A DNA stretch of 64,000 bases from Streptomyces sp. PR69 (GTDB lineage Bacteria > Actinomycetota > Actinomycetes > Streptomycetales > Streptomycetaceae), in assembly GCF_026420845.1 (NCBI RefSeq), contig NZ_JAOWCB010000009.1:62001-126000 (forward strand), written 5' to 3'. The position numbers and the translations under genes are program-made. The stretch's first letter is position 1, and every line of letters starts with the position of its first letter. The notes under the pieces were generated by a model. It worked only from the letters and a program-made list of their open reading frames with translations. It did not search any database and had not been told where the DNA came from. Below are positions 54,570 through 61,954 of this stretch, piece by piece.

Positions 54570-56201
54570 GTGAGCGCCACAGTGACCCCCGTCGAGACAC
54601 CCCCGCCCCCCGGCCCCCGGCCCGCCCCCGCGGACACCCTCCTGGCGCGCGTGCCGCGGCCGCTGCGGCGGCTCGCCAGGCCCGGCGCCGCCGCGCTCTC
54701 CGGGTTTCTGCTGTACGCCAGCTTCCCGCCCCGCCCCCTGTGGTGGCTCGCGCCGCTCGCGTTCGCCCTGCTCGGCTGGGTGCTGCACGGACGGCGGCTG
54801 CGCGCAGGACTGGGCCTCGGCTACCTCGCCGGGCTGGGCTTTCTGCTCCCGCTGCTGAGCTGGACAGGCGAGGAGGTCGGCCCCTTCCCCTGGCTGGCGC
54901 TCGCCGCGGTGGAGGCGCTGTTCATCGCGGTCGCCTGCATGGGCATCGCGGCCGTCACCCGGCTGCCCGCCTGGCCGCTGTGGGGCGCGGCCGCCTGGAT
55001 CGCGGGGGAGGCCCTCCGCGCGCGCGTGCCGTTCGGCGGCTTCCCCTGGGGGAAGATCGCCTTCGGCCAGGCGGACGGCGTGTTCCTTCCGCTCGCGGCC
55101 CTCGGCGGCACACCCCTGCTCGGCTTCGCCGTCGTACTCTGCGGCTTCGGCCTGTACGAGACCCTGCGCAGGAGCCTCGCCTTCCGCCGCACCGGGCTGC
55201 TGCCCCGCGCCGCCGCCACCGCCGCGCTGCTGTCGCTGCTCGCCCCGATCGCCGCCGCCTTCGCGTCGCTGCCCCTGGTCGACGACTCCGCGGAGGACGG
55301 CACGGCGACCGTCGCAGCGATCCAGGGCAATGTGCCCCGGCTGGGCCTGGACTTCAACGCACAGCGCCGCGCGGTCCTCGACAACCACGCGCACCGCACC
55401 GAGCAGCTGGCGAAGGACGTGGCGGAGGGCAAGGTCCCGCAGCCCGACTTCGTGCTGTGGCCGGAGAACTCCTCCGACCTCGACCCGTACCGCAATCCCG
55501 ACGCCCGCGCCGTCATCGACAAGGCGGTGAAGGCGATCGGCGTGCCGACCGTCGTGGGCGCCGTGGTCAGCCCCGAGACCGGCAAGCTCCGCAACACCCT
55601 CATCGAGTGGGAGCCCGGACGCGGCCCCGTCGACACCTATGACAAGCGGCATGTGCAGCCGTTCGGCGAGTACATCCCGCTGCGCTCCATCGTACGGATC
55701 TTCAGTGAGGACGTGGACCGGGTGCGCCGTGACTTCGGGCCCGGCCAGAAGGTCGGCGTCTTCGATCTGGCGGGCGCCAAGGTCGGGCTGGTCACCTGCT
55801 ACGAGGCGGCCTTTGACGACGCCGCCAGGGACACCGTCGTCCACGGCGCTCAGCTGATCTCCGTACCCAGCAACAACGCCACCTTCGGGCGCAGCGAGAT
55901 GACCTATCAGCAGCTCGCGATGGACCGGGTGCGGGCCGTCGAACACGGCCGGTCCGTCGTCGTGCCCGTGACCAGCGGCGTCAGCGCGGTGATCATGCCG
56001 GACGGCGAGGTCGTCCAGCGGACCGAGATGTTCACCCCGGACGCCCTGGTCGCCGAGGTGCCGCTGCGCTCCTCGCTGACCCCCGCCACCTGGCTCGGCG
56101 TCTGGCCCGAGGCGGCCCTGCTTCTGGCAGCCGCGGGAGGGGTCGGCTGGGTCGCCGCCGACGCGCTGAAGGCCCGCCGGCGCGAGCACTCCGACGGCTA
56201 G
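54570..56201 (+). CDS. lnt: Apolipoprotein N-acyltransferase
   Basis: 543 residues, typical of actinobacterial Lnt, which adds the third acyl chain to lipoproteins. About seven membrane segments are followed by a nitrilase domain with the Glu-Lys-Cys triad: LWPENSSDLDP, YDKRHVQPFGEYIPLR and GLVTCYEAAFDDAARD. VPSNNATFGRSEMTYQQ and VVVPVTSGVSAVI complete the family. The first 30 residues are a Pro/Ala tail. Its stop codon is part of the next gene's -10 box. Confidence 0.95.
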   Translation: MSATVTPVETPPPPGPRPAPADTLLARVPRPLRRLARPGAAALSGFLLYASFPPRPLWWLAPLAFALLGWVLHGRRLRAGLGLGYLAGLGFLLPLLSWTGEEVGPFPWLALAAVEALFIAVACMGIAAVTRLPAWPLWGAAAWIAGEALRARVPFGGFPWGKIAFGQADGVFLPLAALGGTPLLGFAVVLCGFGLYETLRRSLAFRRTGLLPRAAATAALLSLLAPIAAAFASLPLVDDSAEDGTATVAAIQGNVPRLGLDFNAQRRAVLDNHAHRTEQLAKDVAEGKVPQPDFVLWPENSSDLDPYRNPDARAVIDKAVKAIGVPTVVGAVVSPETGKLRNTLIEWEPGRGPVDTYDKRHVQPFGEYIPLRSIVRIFSEDVDRVRRDFGPGQKVGVFDLAGAKVGLVTCYEAAFDDAARDTVVHGAQLISVPSNNATFGRSEMTYQQLAMDRVRAVEHGRSVVVPVTSGVSAVIMPDGEVVQRTEMFTPDALVAEVPLRSSLTPATWLGVWPEAALLLAAAGGVGWVAADALKARRREHSDG

Positions 56202-56204
56202 TCT
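56199..56204 (+). promoter_or_regulatory. -10 box made from the lnt stop codon
   Basis: TAGTCT starts with the TAG stop of lnt (56199-56201) and ends 6 bases before ATG 56211. Confidence 0.5.
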
Positions 56205-56210
56205 CGGGCC

Positions 56211-56690
56211 ATGCCGACCCCTGACTTCATCCGCGCGATCCGGGCCAGCGCCGGGCATCAGCTGCTGTTCCTCCCCGGCGTCAGCGTCGTCGTCTTCGAC
56301 GGCGCGGGCCGGGTGCTGCTCGGCAGACGCGCCGACACCGGCAACTGGTCGATCATCGGCGGAATCCCGGAGCCGGGCGAGGAGCCCGCCGCGACGGCGG
56401 TCCGCGAGGTGTACGAGGAGACCGCGGTGCGCTGTGTCGCCGAACGGGTCGTGCTCGTCCAGGCGTTCCAGAAGCCGATCACCTACCCCAACGGCGACCG
56501 GTGCCAGTTCATGGACATCACCTTCCGGTGCCGCGCGACCGGGGGCGAGGCACGGGTCAACGACGAGGAGTCCCTCGACGTCGGGTGGTTCCCGGTGGAC
56601 GCGCTTCCGAAGCTGCAGGAATTCGCCCTGTTCCGGATCAAACAGGCGCTGACCGAGGGACCGGCCTGGTTCCAGCCCGCCGCGCGCTGA
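56211..56690 (+). CDS. Nudix hydrolase
   Basis: 159 residues. The Nudix box is GIPEPGEEPAATAVREVYEETAV, complete except that the final Gly is Ala (EETAV). VLLGRRADTGNWSIIGG precedes it. It hydrolyses a nucleoside-diphosphate-X substrate, not further defined. It starts 9 bases after lnt. The -10-like box that overlaps the lnt stop suggests its own leaderless promoter as well as read-through. Confidence 0.9.
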   Translation: MPTPDFIRAIRASAGHQLLFLPGVSVVVFDGAGRVLLGRRADTGNWSIIGGIPEPGEEPAATAVREVYEETAVRCVAERVVLVQAFQKPITYPNGDRCQFMDITFRCRATGGEARVNDEESLDVGWFPVDALPKLQEFALFRIKQALTEGPAWFQPAAR

Positions 56691-56737
56691 AGCACGATCA
56701 CCGGTTCCGCCGGGGGCGCCAGTGCCCCTCCCAGCGC

Positions 56738-56783
56738 CGGACGACGCTCCTTGACGGGCAGACATTGCCGGTCGCGGCGCTAG
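56738..56783 (+). repeat. 46-base dispersed element, copy 2, overlapping the pcm promoter
   Basis: Matches 6683-6728 (minus strand) at 40 of 46 positions. Its right end CTAG (56780-56783) overlaps the TAGCCT box of pcm, so the element may contribute that promoter. Confidence 0.75.
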
Positions 56784-56786
56784 CCT
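56781..56786 (+). promoter_or_regulatory. -10 box of a leaderless promoter for pcm
   Basis: TAGCCT, 7 bases before GTG 56794, no ribosome site. Confidence 0.55.
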
Positions 56787-56793
56787 GGGAACA

Positions 56794-57435
56794 GTGACCG
56801 GGGCGCACTCTCCCGAGGATCTCGTGCGGGCCCTTCGCACAGCCGGCATCCGCGACGAGCTGCTGCTCCAGGCCGTGCGCGCCACACCGCGGAGGGACTT
56901 CGTCCCCGCGGAGCACGCCGGCCTCGCCTATGCGGATGTGCCCGTCCCGATCGGGCACGAGCAGGTGACGACGCAGCCCTCGCTGTCAGCCCTGATGATC
57001 GAGGCCCTCGGCCTGGGCGGAGCCGAACACATTCTGGAGATCGGCACGGGTCTCGGATTCCAGACCGCGCTGCTGGCCCGCCTCGCCGCCGACGTGGTCA
57101 GTGTGGAGATGCTGCCGGACATCGCGGCCCGGGCCAGGCGCAACCTCGCCCGGCAGGGTATCCGCACTGTCGATCTGCGCGTCGGGGACGGCAGCGCCGG
57201 TGTGCCGGACCGGGCCCCGTATGACGCGATCCTCGTGTCGGCCGCGTTTCCCGAGGTGCCGGCCCCGCTCGCCGCGCAGGTGCGGACCGGCGGTCTGCTG
57301 GTGCAGCCCATCGGGCCGGGCGGGCGGGAGGACGTCGTGTGCTTCCGGCGTACGGAGTCGGGCCTGGAGCGCCTCCGCGTCCTGACGGCGGCCCGCTTCG
57401 TACGGCTGCGGGGACGGTACGGCTTCCCCTCCTGA
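56794..57435 (+). CDS. pcm: Protein-L-isoaspartate O-methyltransferase family
   Basis: 213 residues. [24 protein letters not shown] is the PCMT substrate-site signature, [20 protein letters not shown] binds S-adenosylmethionine, and [14 protein letters not shown] and [10 protein letters not shown] follow. It repairs isoaspartate in aged proteins, or methylates a peptide if recruited to a RiPP pathway. It has its own leaderless promoter and belongs with the lnt-Nudix group by position, 147 bases from the small peptide gene. Confidence 0.9.
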   Translation: MTGAHSPEDLVRALRTAGIRDELLLQAVRATPRRDFVPAEHAGLAYADVPVPIGHEQVTTQPSLSALMIEALGLGGAEHILEIGTGLGFQTALLARLAADVVSVEMLPDIAARARRNLARQGIRTVDLRVGDGSAGVPDRAPYDAILVSAAFPEVPAPLAAQVRTGGLLVQPIGPGGREDVVCFRRTESGLERLRVLTAARFVRLRGRYGFPS

Positions 57436-57582
57436 GCACACCGGCCGGCCGATACGGCCCCCCTCCCCGCGATATGTGCCCACGCCGTGAAGGGAATTTG
57501 GCGGGTTTATGGAGAGACTATGGCGGCCCTCGCCAGGATGAAGGACGTCCGCAGCCCCTGCTCGTGCGAAGGAGGTGCTCTG

Positions 57583-57663
57583 ATGAAGAAGATCCAGATC
57601 CGCAAGGCCGGCCCGGTCCGTCTGACGTCCTCGGCCTGCAGCCTGTACACGAACCCCAACTGA
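57583..57663 (+). CDS. Putative precursor or signal peptide, 26 residues
   Basis: Short gene with an excellent ribosome site (AAGGAGGT at 57569-57576, 6 bases before ATG). The peptide begins MKKIQIRKAG, continues PVRLTSSA and ends CSLYTNPN. The cationic N-terminal half looks like a leader, and the Ser/Thr/Cys/Tyr-rich end looks like a core. It directly precedes a PqqD-like/M50 protease gene, so I infer a RiPP precursor or an exported signal peptide. An in-frame ATG at 57520 with GGAGAG upstream would give 47 residues with two extra Cys (CSC), but I prefer the shorter form. I know no named family for it. Confidence 0.65.
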   Translation: MKKIQIRKAGPVRLTSSACSLYTNPN

Positions 57664-57707
57664 TCCCGGATCAGCTGAGTTCCGGGCCGCTGGCTGGCCA
57701 GGGCCCC

Positions 57708-57765
57708 GGCGCCGTCGTGTCCGCGGGAGCCCATGCGATCGGGGCCCCGGCGGCACGACGGCGCC
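57708..57765 (+). promoter_or_regulatory. Hairpin between peptide gene and RRE-M50 gene
   Basis: GGCGCCGTCGTG (57708-57719) and CACGACGGCGCC (57754-57765) pair perfectly over 12 bases around a 34-base loop. It lies in the 169-base gap after the peptide stop. Such partial terminators or mRNA stabilisers often let a precursor be made in excess over its enzymes. Confidence 0.55.
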
Positions 57766-57832
57766 ACCGGGCGCGGCGGGCAGCCGCCCGGCGCCGGGAC
57801 CCGGGCCGGACCGCAAGCCGAGGGAGAACTCC

Positions 57833-59056
57833 ATGGCGGAGCACGGCATCCGCGGCGATGCTGACACCCCGCTGACGCTCCATCCGCTGGTCTATCTGGA
57901 AGACGGCGGGGAAGTCACCATCGGGCGTCCCGACACCGACTCCTACGCGATCTTCCCGCCCGACGGGGCCGGGCTGGTACGCCGTCTCGCTCAGGGCGAC
58001 ACACCGGCGCAGGCCTCCGACTGGTATGCCGCCGAGTACGGCGAGCGGGCCGACGTCCAGGACGTCATCGACGCCCTGCGCGAACTGGGGTTCGTCCGGG
58101 AGGGCGGAGAGGAGACGGCCGCCTCGGAGCCCGTACGCTGGCAGCGCCTCGGCCGGGCGCTGTTCTCGCCCCTCGCCTGGGTCTGCTACGCGGCGATCGT
58201 CGCCTGGGCCGTGCTGCGCATGATCCGCTCGCCGGATCTCATCCCCACCGCCCAGCACCTGCTCTTCAGCGACTACTACGCGGTGATCAGCGTGGTGCTG
58301 CTGATCGCCGCCGTGCCGCTCATCGCCATCCACGAGGCCTTTCACGCGCTGGCCGCACGCCGGCTCGGCGTCCGGTCGAAGACCCGGATGTCGTACCGGT
58401 TCTACTTCCTGGTCGTGGAGACGGCGCTGGACGGCCTGGTCGCCGTCGAACGGCGTAAGCGCTATCTGCCGATCATGGCCGGGATGCTCGCCGACTGCGT
58501 CCTGATCGCGCTGCTCATCACGGTCGCGGACGCGACGCGCGGCCCCGGCGGAGCGGACAGCCTCACCAGCCGGGTGTGCCTTGCGCTGGCCTTCGCGGCG
58601 CTGCTGCGGCTGCTGTGGCAGTTCTTCCTGTATCTGCGCACCGACATCTATGTGCTGATCACCACCATGCTCGGCTGTGTGGATCTGCACACCACGTCCA
58701 TCCGCCTGCTGCGCAACCGCCTTCTGCGGCTGTTCGGGCGGACCGGCCGGCTGGCGGACGAGTCGCTGTTCCACCCCGTGGACCGCCGGGCGGCCCGCTG
58801 GTACTCCTGGCTGATCGTGGTCGGCTACACGGTCAGCCTCGGCACCTTCGTGCTGGCGCTCGCCCCGGTCCTGGTGCAGATGGTGTCGGGCGCGGTCGAC
58901 CGCTTCGGCGACGGGCGGCAGACGAGCTGGGTCGGGCTGCTGGACTCCTCGGCCTTCCTCTTTCTGACATTCGCACAGCTCGCCCTCACCGTCTGGATCG
59001 CCGTCAGAGAACGCATCCGCGAACGGCGGTCCCGGCCCCACCACGTCATCGTCTGA
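57833..59056 (+). CDS. PqqD-like (RRE) domain fused to an M50 membrane metalloprotease
   Basis: 407 residues. Residues 13-90 (HPLVYLEDGGEVTIGRPDTD through VQDVIDALRELGFV) have the winged-helix pattern of PqqD-type RiPP recognition elements. Residues 105-395 hold about six membrane helices. IHEAFHALAARRLG at residues 166-179 is the HExxH zinc site in a helix, and LPIMAGMLADCVL may give the third ligand region. It resembles putative peptide zinc metalloproteases (YydH-like). Likely role: bind the leader of the small peptide and cleave it in or at the membrane. ATG 57833 follows GAGGGAGAA. Confidence 0.85.
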   Translation: MAEHGIRGDADTPLTLHPLVYLEDGGEVTIGRPDTDSYAIFPPDGAGLVRRLAQGDTPAQASDWYAAEYGERADVQDVIDALRELGFVREGGEETAASEPVRWQRLGRALFSPLAWVCYAAIVAWAVLRMIRSPDLIPTAQHLLFSDYYAVISVVLLIAAVPLIAIHEAFHALAARRLGVRSKTRMSYRFYFLVVETALDGLVAVERRKRYLPIMAGMLADCVLIALLITVADATRGPGGADSLTSRVCLALAFAALLRLLWQFFLYLRTDIYVLITTMLGCVDLHTTSIRLLRNRLLRLFGRTGRLADESLFHPVDRRAARWYSWLIVVGYTVSLGTFVLALAPVLVQMVSGAVDRFGDGRQTSWVGLLDSSAFLFLTFAQLALTVWIAVRERIRERRSRPHHVIV

Positions 59057-59095
59057 CAGACGCCCCCGAACGGCCCCGCTGCGAAAGGCAGGTTC

Positions 59096-61249
59096 ATGAC
59101 CGGCCACTACTGGATATCGGCGCCCCGGCGCCGCGAGCGCGACCGGCTGCGGGCCGGCGTCGAACTGCCCTCCCCGTCGGCGGCGGCGGACGCCCACCGG
59201 CGGCTGCGCGGGCCGTACTCCGCGACCGGGGCGCTGCTGCGCCTGGTGGCCCCCGAGGCGCTGCGCCGCCGCCCGGAGCTGGCCGACCGCCACTACATCG
59301 AACTCCAGGAGAGCACACCCGAGCTGCGCCCCCTGGTGCCGCCGATCGTGCGGGCCCTGGAGCGGAACGCCAAGGCGCCGGGGGAGGCCAGCAGATACCC
59401 GGCCAGGCTGCACTCGCTGCGGATCGCCCACGGCCTGGTGGACTTCCTGCTCGCCGCGCTGCCCGACGCGGACGGGGCCCCGCGCACCCTGGTCGTCGAG
59501 AACGTCCAGCACGCCGATGTCACCGACCAGGAGTTTTTGGCGGCCGCGCTGCGGCGCATCCCCGCCGAGCTGCTCACCCTTGTGGTGTGCACGGACACCG
59601 GGACGCCGGCGGAACCGCCGGGGATGGTCTCGGTCTCCCTGCCCGAGGCGCTCGCCGCGCACACCACCCGGATCGCCGGCCCGGCAGCCGCCGCGGAAGC
59701 AGAAGCACAAGCAGAAGCACAAGCGGCGGCAGCCGCGGGGCCGGAGCAGAACGACGACCGGGAGGCCGCCGCCCTGTATGTGGAGGGCGACTGCACCGGT
59801 GACGACCCCGCGCTCCTCGCCGCGTACGAACGCATCTCCGCCGAAGCACGCATGGCCCTCCACGACCGCAGAGCCGGGACCCTGGCCGCGCGGGCGGACG
59901 GGGAACCGTCGCTGAAGCTGGGCGCCCTGCCCTACCATCTGCTGCGCGGCAGCGACCGCGACGCCGGGCTCGAAGCCCTGCGCTGGGCCCAGGGCCGCTG
60001 CAAGTATCTGGGCTTCTACCACGCCGCCGCGGAACTCGGCGAGGACGGCCGGCATCGGGTGGACCCCGCCGCACAGCCCGACCTGTGGTGGACCTTCACC
60101 CGCGACACCTGTGTGTGCCTGGCCGCGGCGGGACGCCCAAAGGAGTCGGCGGCGGTGCAGGAAGAGGCGCGCGCCGCGACCGTCGTGCCCCTGCACCATA
60201 TGAGCCTGGCCTATGAGACGGGGATGCTCTACGCCCGCCACTTCCCGCCCGAACTGCGCGACGAACGCCGCGCCAGGGCCTGGGTGAACCAGGCCATCGC
60301 GATATCCGACCTGCTGCCCGACCCCAAGGAACGCGCCTTCTACTCGGTGTTCAACCGCAATGGGCTCGCCCTGGTGGAGGTCAGGGCCGGGCGGCACGAC
60401 GAGGCGCTGCGGCTGCTCGACGAGGGAATGGCCCGGCTGGACCGGGAACTGGGCATCGGCGAGCGCACCTGGCACCGGGTGGGCCTGCGCTACAACCGGG
60501 CGCAGGTGAACGGCATGAGCGGCCGGTTCGAGGACGCCCTCGCCGACTACGCCCAGATCATCGACGCGGACAGCGACTTCGCCGACCACTACTTCAACCG
60601 GGGCAGCATCCTGCGCAGACTGGGCCGGCTTGAGGACGCCGTCGCCGACTTCGGAAGGGCGCTGGCCCTGGAACCGCCCTTCCCCGAGGCGTACTACAAC
60701 CGGGGCGACGCCCGGCTGGAACTCGGCGACGCCGAAGGCGCGCTGGCCGACTTCGACCGCACCCTGGAGCTGGAGCCCGGCCATGTGGAGGCGCTGCTGG
60801 CGCGTGCCGGGCTGCTCGCCGACCTCAAGGAGCCCGACGCGGCGCTGCAGAGCGTGGCGGCGGGGCTGCGGCAGGACCCAGGCCATGCCCATCTGCTCTG
60901 TCTGAAGGGACGCCTGCTGGCGGAGCAGGGCCGCCCCGGCGAGGCCCGCGAGGCGCTGGCGGCGGCGCTGCGCAGCGATCCGGAACTGGCCGAGGCCTGG
61001 GCGGTCAGGGGCGAGTTGGCCTATCTGGACGGCGATCTGACGGCCGCCGTGTCCGACTTCGACCGTGCCGTGGAACTCGGCGACCGCCCCGAGTTCCGGT
61101 TCAACCGCGGGGTGGTGCACGAGGCCGCGGGCGGCTACCAGCAGGCCGTCGCCGACTTTGACGCGGTCCTGGCGGTCGCCGACGACCCCGAGGCGCGCAG
61201 CCGCCGGGAGTCCTGTCTGCGCCGTGCCGCAGAGCGCGTCCAGGCGTAG
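59096..61249 (+). CDS. TPR protein with a degenerate STAND/AAA-like N-terminal module
   Basis: 717 residues, soluble. Residues 1-170 resemble an AAA/STAND NTPase in which the P-loop has decayed (RRLRGPYSATGALLRLV lacks the GKS/T) while a Walker-B-like TLVVENVQHADVTDQEFLAA survives. Residues 200-215 are an AEAEAQAEAQ repeat. Residues 300-715 hold tetratricopeptide repeats, clear from NRGSILRRLGRLEDAVADFGRALALEP onward (about seven). It probably scaffolds the peptide system. ATG 59096 follows GGCAGG, 39 bases after the protease gene. Confidence 0.8.
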   Translation: MTGHYWISAPRRRERDRLRAGVELPSPSAAADAHRRLRGPYSATGALLRLVAPEALRRRPELADRHYIELQESTPELRPLVPPIVRALERNAKAPGEASRYPARLHSLRIAHGLVDFLLAALPDADGAPRTLVVENVQHADVTDQEFLAAALRRIPAELLTLVVCTDTGTPAEPPGMVSVSLPEALAAHTTRIAGPAAAAEAEAQAEAQAAAAAGPEQNDDREAAALYVEGDCTGDDPALLAAYERISAEARMALHDRRAGTLAARADGEPSLKLGALPYHLLRGSDRDAGLEALRWAQGRCKYLGFYHAAAELGEDGRHRVDPAAQPDLWWTFTRDTCVCLAAAGRPKESAAVQEEARAATVVPLHHMSLAYETGMLYARHFPPELRDERRARAWVNQAIAISDLLPDPKERAFYSVFNRNGLALVEVRAGRHDEALRLLDEGMARLDRELGIGERTWHRVGLRYNRAQVNGMSGRFEDALADYAQIIDADSDFADHYFNRGSILRRLGRLEDAVADFGRALALEPPFPEAYYNRGDARLELGDAEGALADFDRTLELEPGHVEALLARAGLLADLKEPDAALQSVAAGLRQDPGHAHLLCLKGRLLAEQGRPGEAREALAAALRSDPELAEAWAVRGELAYLDGDLTAAVSDFDRAVELGDRPEFRFNRGVVHEAAGGYQQAVADFDAVLAVADDPEARSRRESCLRRAAERVQA

Positions 61250-61261
61250 GGGCGGGGCGGC

Positions 61262-61810
61262 ATGGGGCTGGGGCAGCGGGAGACGGGTCTGGACCGCCGC
61301 CGTGAGCGGACCGTTCCGGCGGAACGCTTCGCCGAGGCGATGTCCCGTCTGGTGTCGGGCGTGGCGGTGGTCTCCCTGCGGCGGGCCGACGGCAGGCCGT
61401 CCGGGCTGCTGGTGTCGTCGCTCTGTTCCTACAGCGTGGACCCGCCTTCGGTGCTCATGGCACTCGCCCGCAGCTCACGCACCTGCCGCGAGCTGGGGAC
61501 CGCGCCGGGCGCCGCCTTCGGCGTCCATCTGCTGGCCCGCACCGACGCCGCCCTGGCGCGGGTCTTCGCGGGCAGCGCCGAGGACAAGTTCGCCGATGTG
61601 CTGTGGGAGTGGGACGGGGAGGTGCCGCGCCTCGCGGACGTGCCCGTCTACGTCAAGTGCCGGACGGACGCGGTGTTCCCGCACGGCGACCATATGATCG
61701 TGGTGGGCGGGGCGGAGCACTGCGCACTGCGGGAGGGCGAGCCGCTGGTGTACTTCCACCGCCGCCTGGACTGGTGCCTGGGCCGCGCCGTGCCGGGCCC
61801 GCCGGACTGA
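61262..61810 (+). CDS. Small flavin reductase family protein
   Basis: 182 residues of the FMN-binding split barrel. FAEAMSRLVSGVAVVSLRRADGRPSGLLVSSLCSYSVDPPSVLMALARSSRTCREL is the flavin-binding face. It would supply reduced flavin to a partner oxygenase or decarboxylase, or use the flavin itself on the peptide. It starts 12 bases after the TPR gene, so it is in the same operon. ATG 61262 follows GGGGCGGGG. Confidence 0.85.
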   Translation: MGLGQRETGLDRRRERTVPAERFAEAMSRLVSGVAVVSLRRADGRPSGLLVSSLCSYSVDPPSVLMALARSSRTCRELGTAPGAAFGVHLLARTDAALARVFAGSAEDKFADVLWEWDGEVPRLADVPVYVKCRTDAVFPHGDHMIVVGGAEHCALREGEPLVYFHRRLDWCLGRAVPGPPD

Positions 61811-61954
61811 CCCGGCCCCCGCCTGCCCGGTCCGCCGGCGTGTTCGCCGCGCTCCGCTCCGCGCCGCCCCTGAGGCCTTGAGGGGGCTCGCACCGGGCCG
61901 GAGCGGCCTCCGCGGGTCCGGGCCCCTGTGGCCCGGCCCCGGCGGACCGGGCCC

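Noticed and set aside
56794..57435. pcm as a methyltransferase of the peptide operon
   Set aside because: PCMT homologues do act in some RiPP pathways, but this one has its own leaderless promoter and follows lnt and Nudix in what looks like a housekeeping run, so I keep it outside the locus without excluding it.
57671..61120. 1149-codon open frame antisense to the peptide operon
   Set aside because: It is a high-GC shadow of the M50 and TPR genes. Its translation is low-complexity and has no domain, while the plus-strand frames have clear motifs and ribosome sites.
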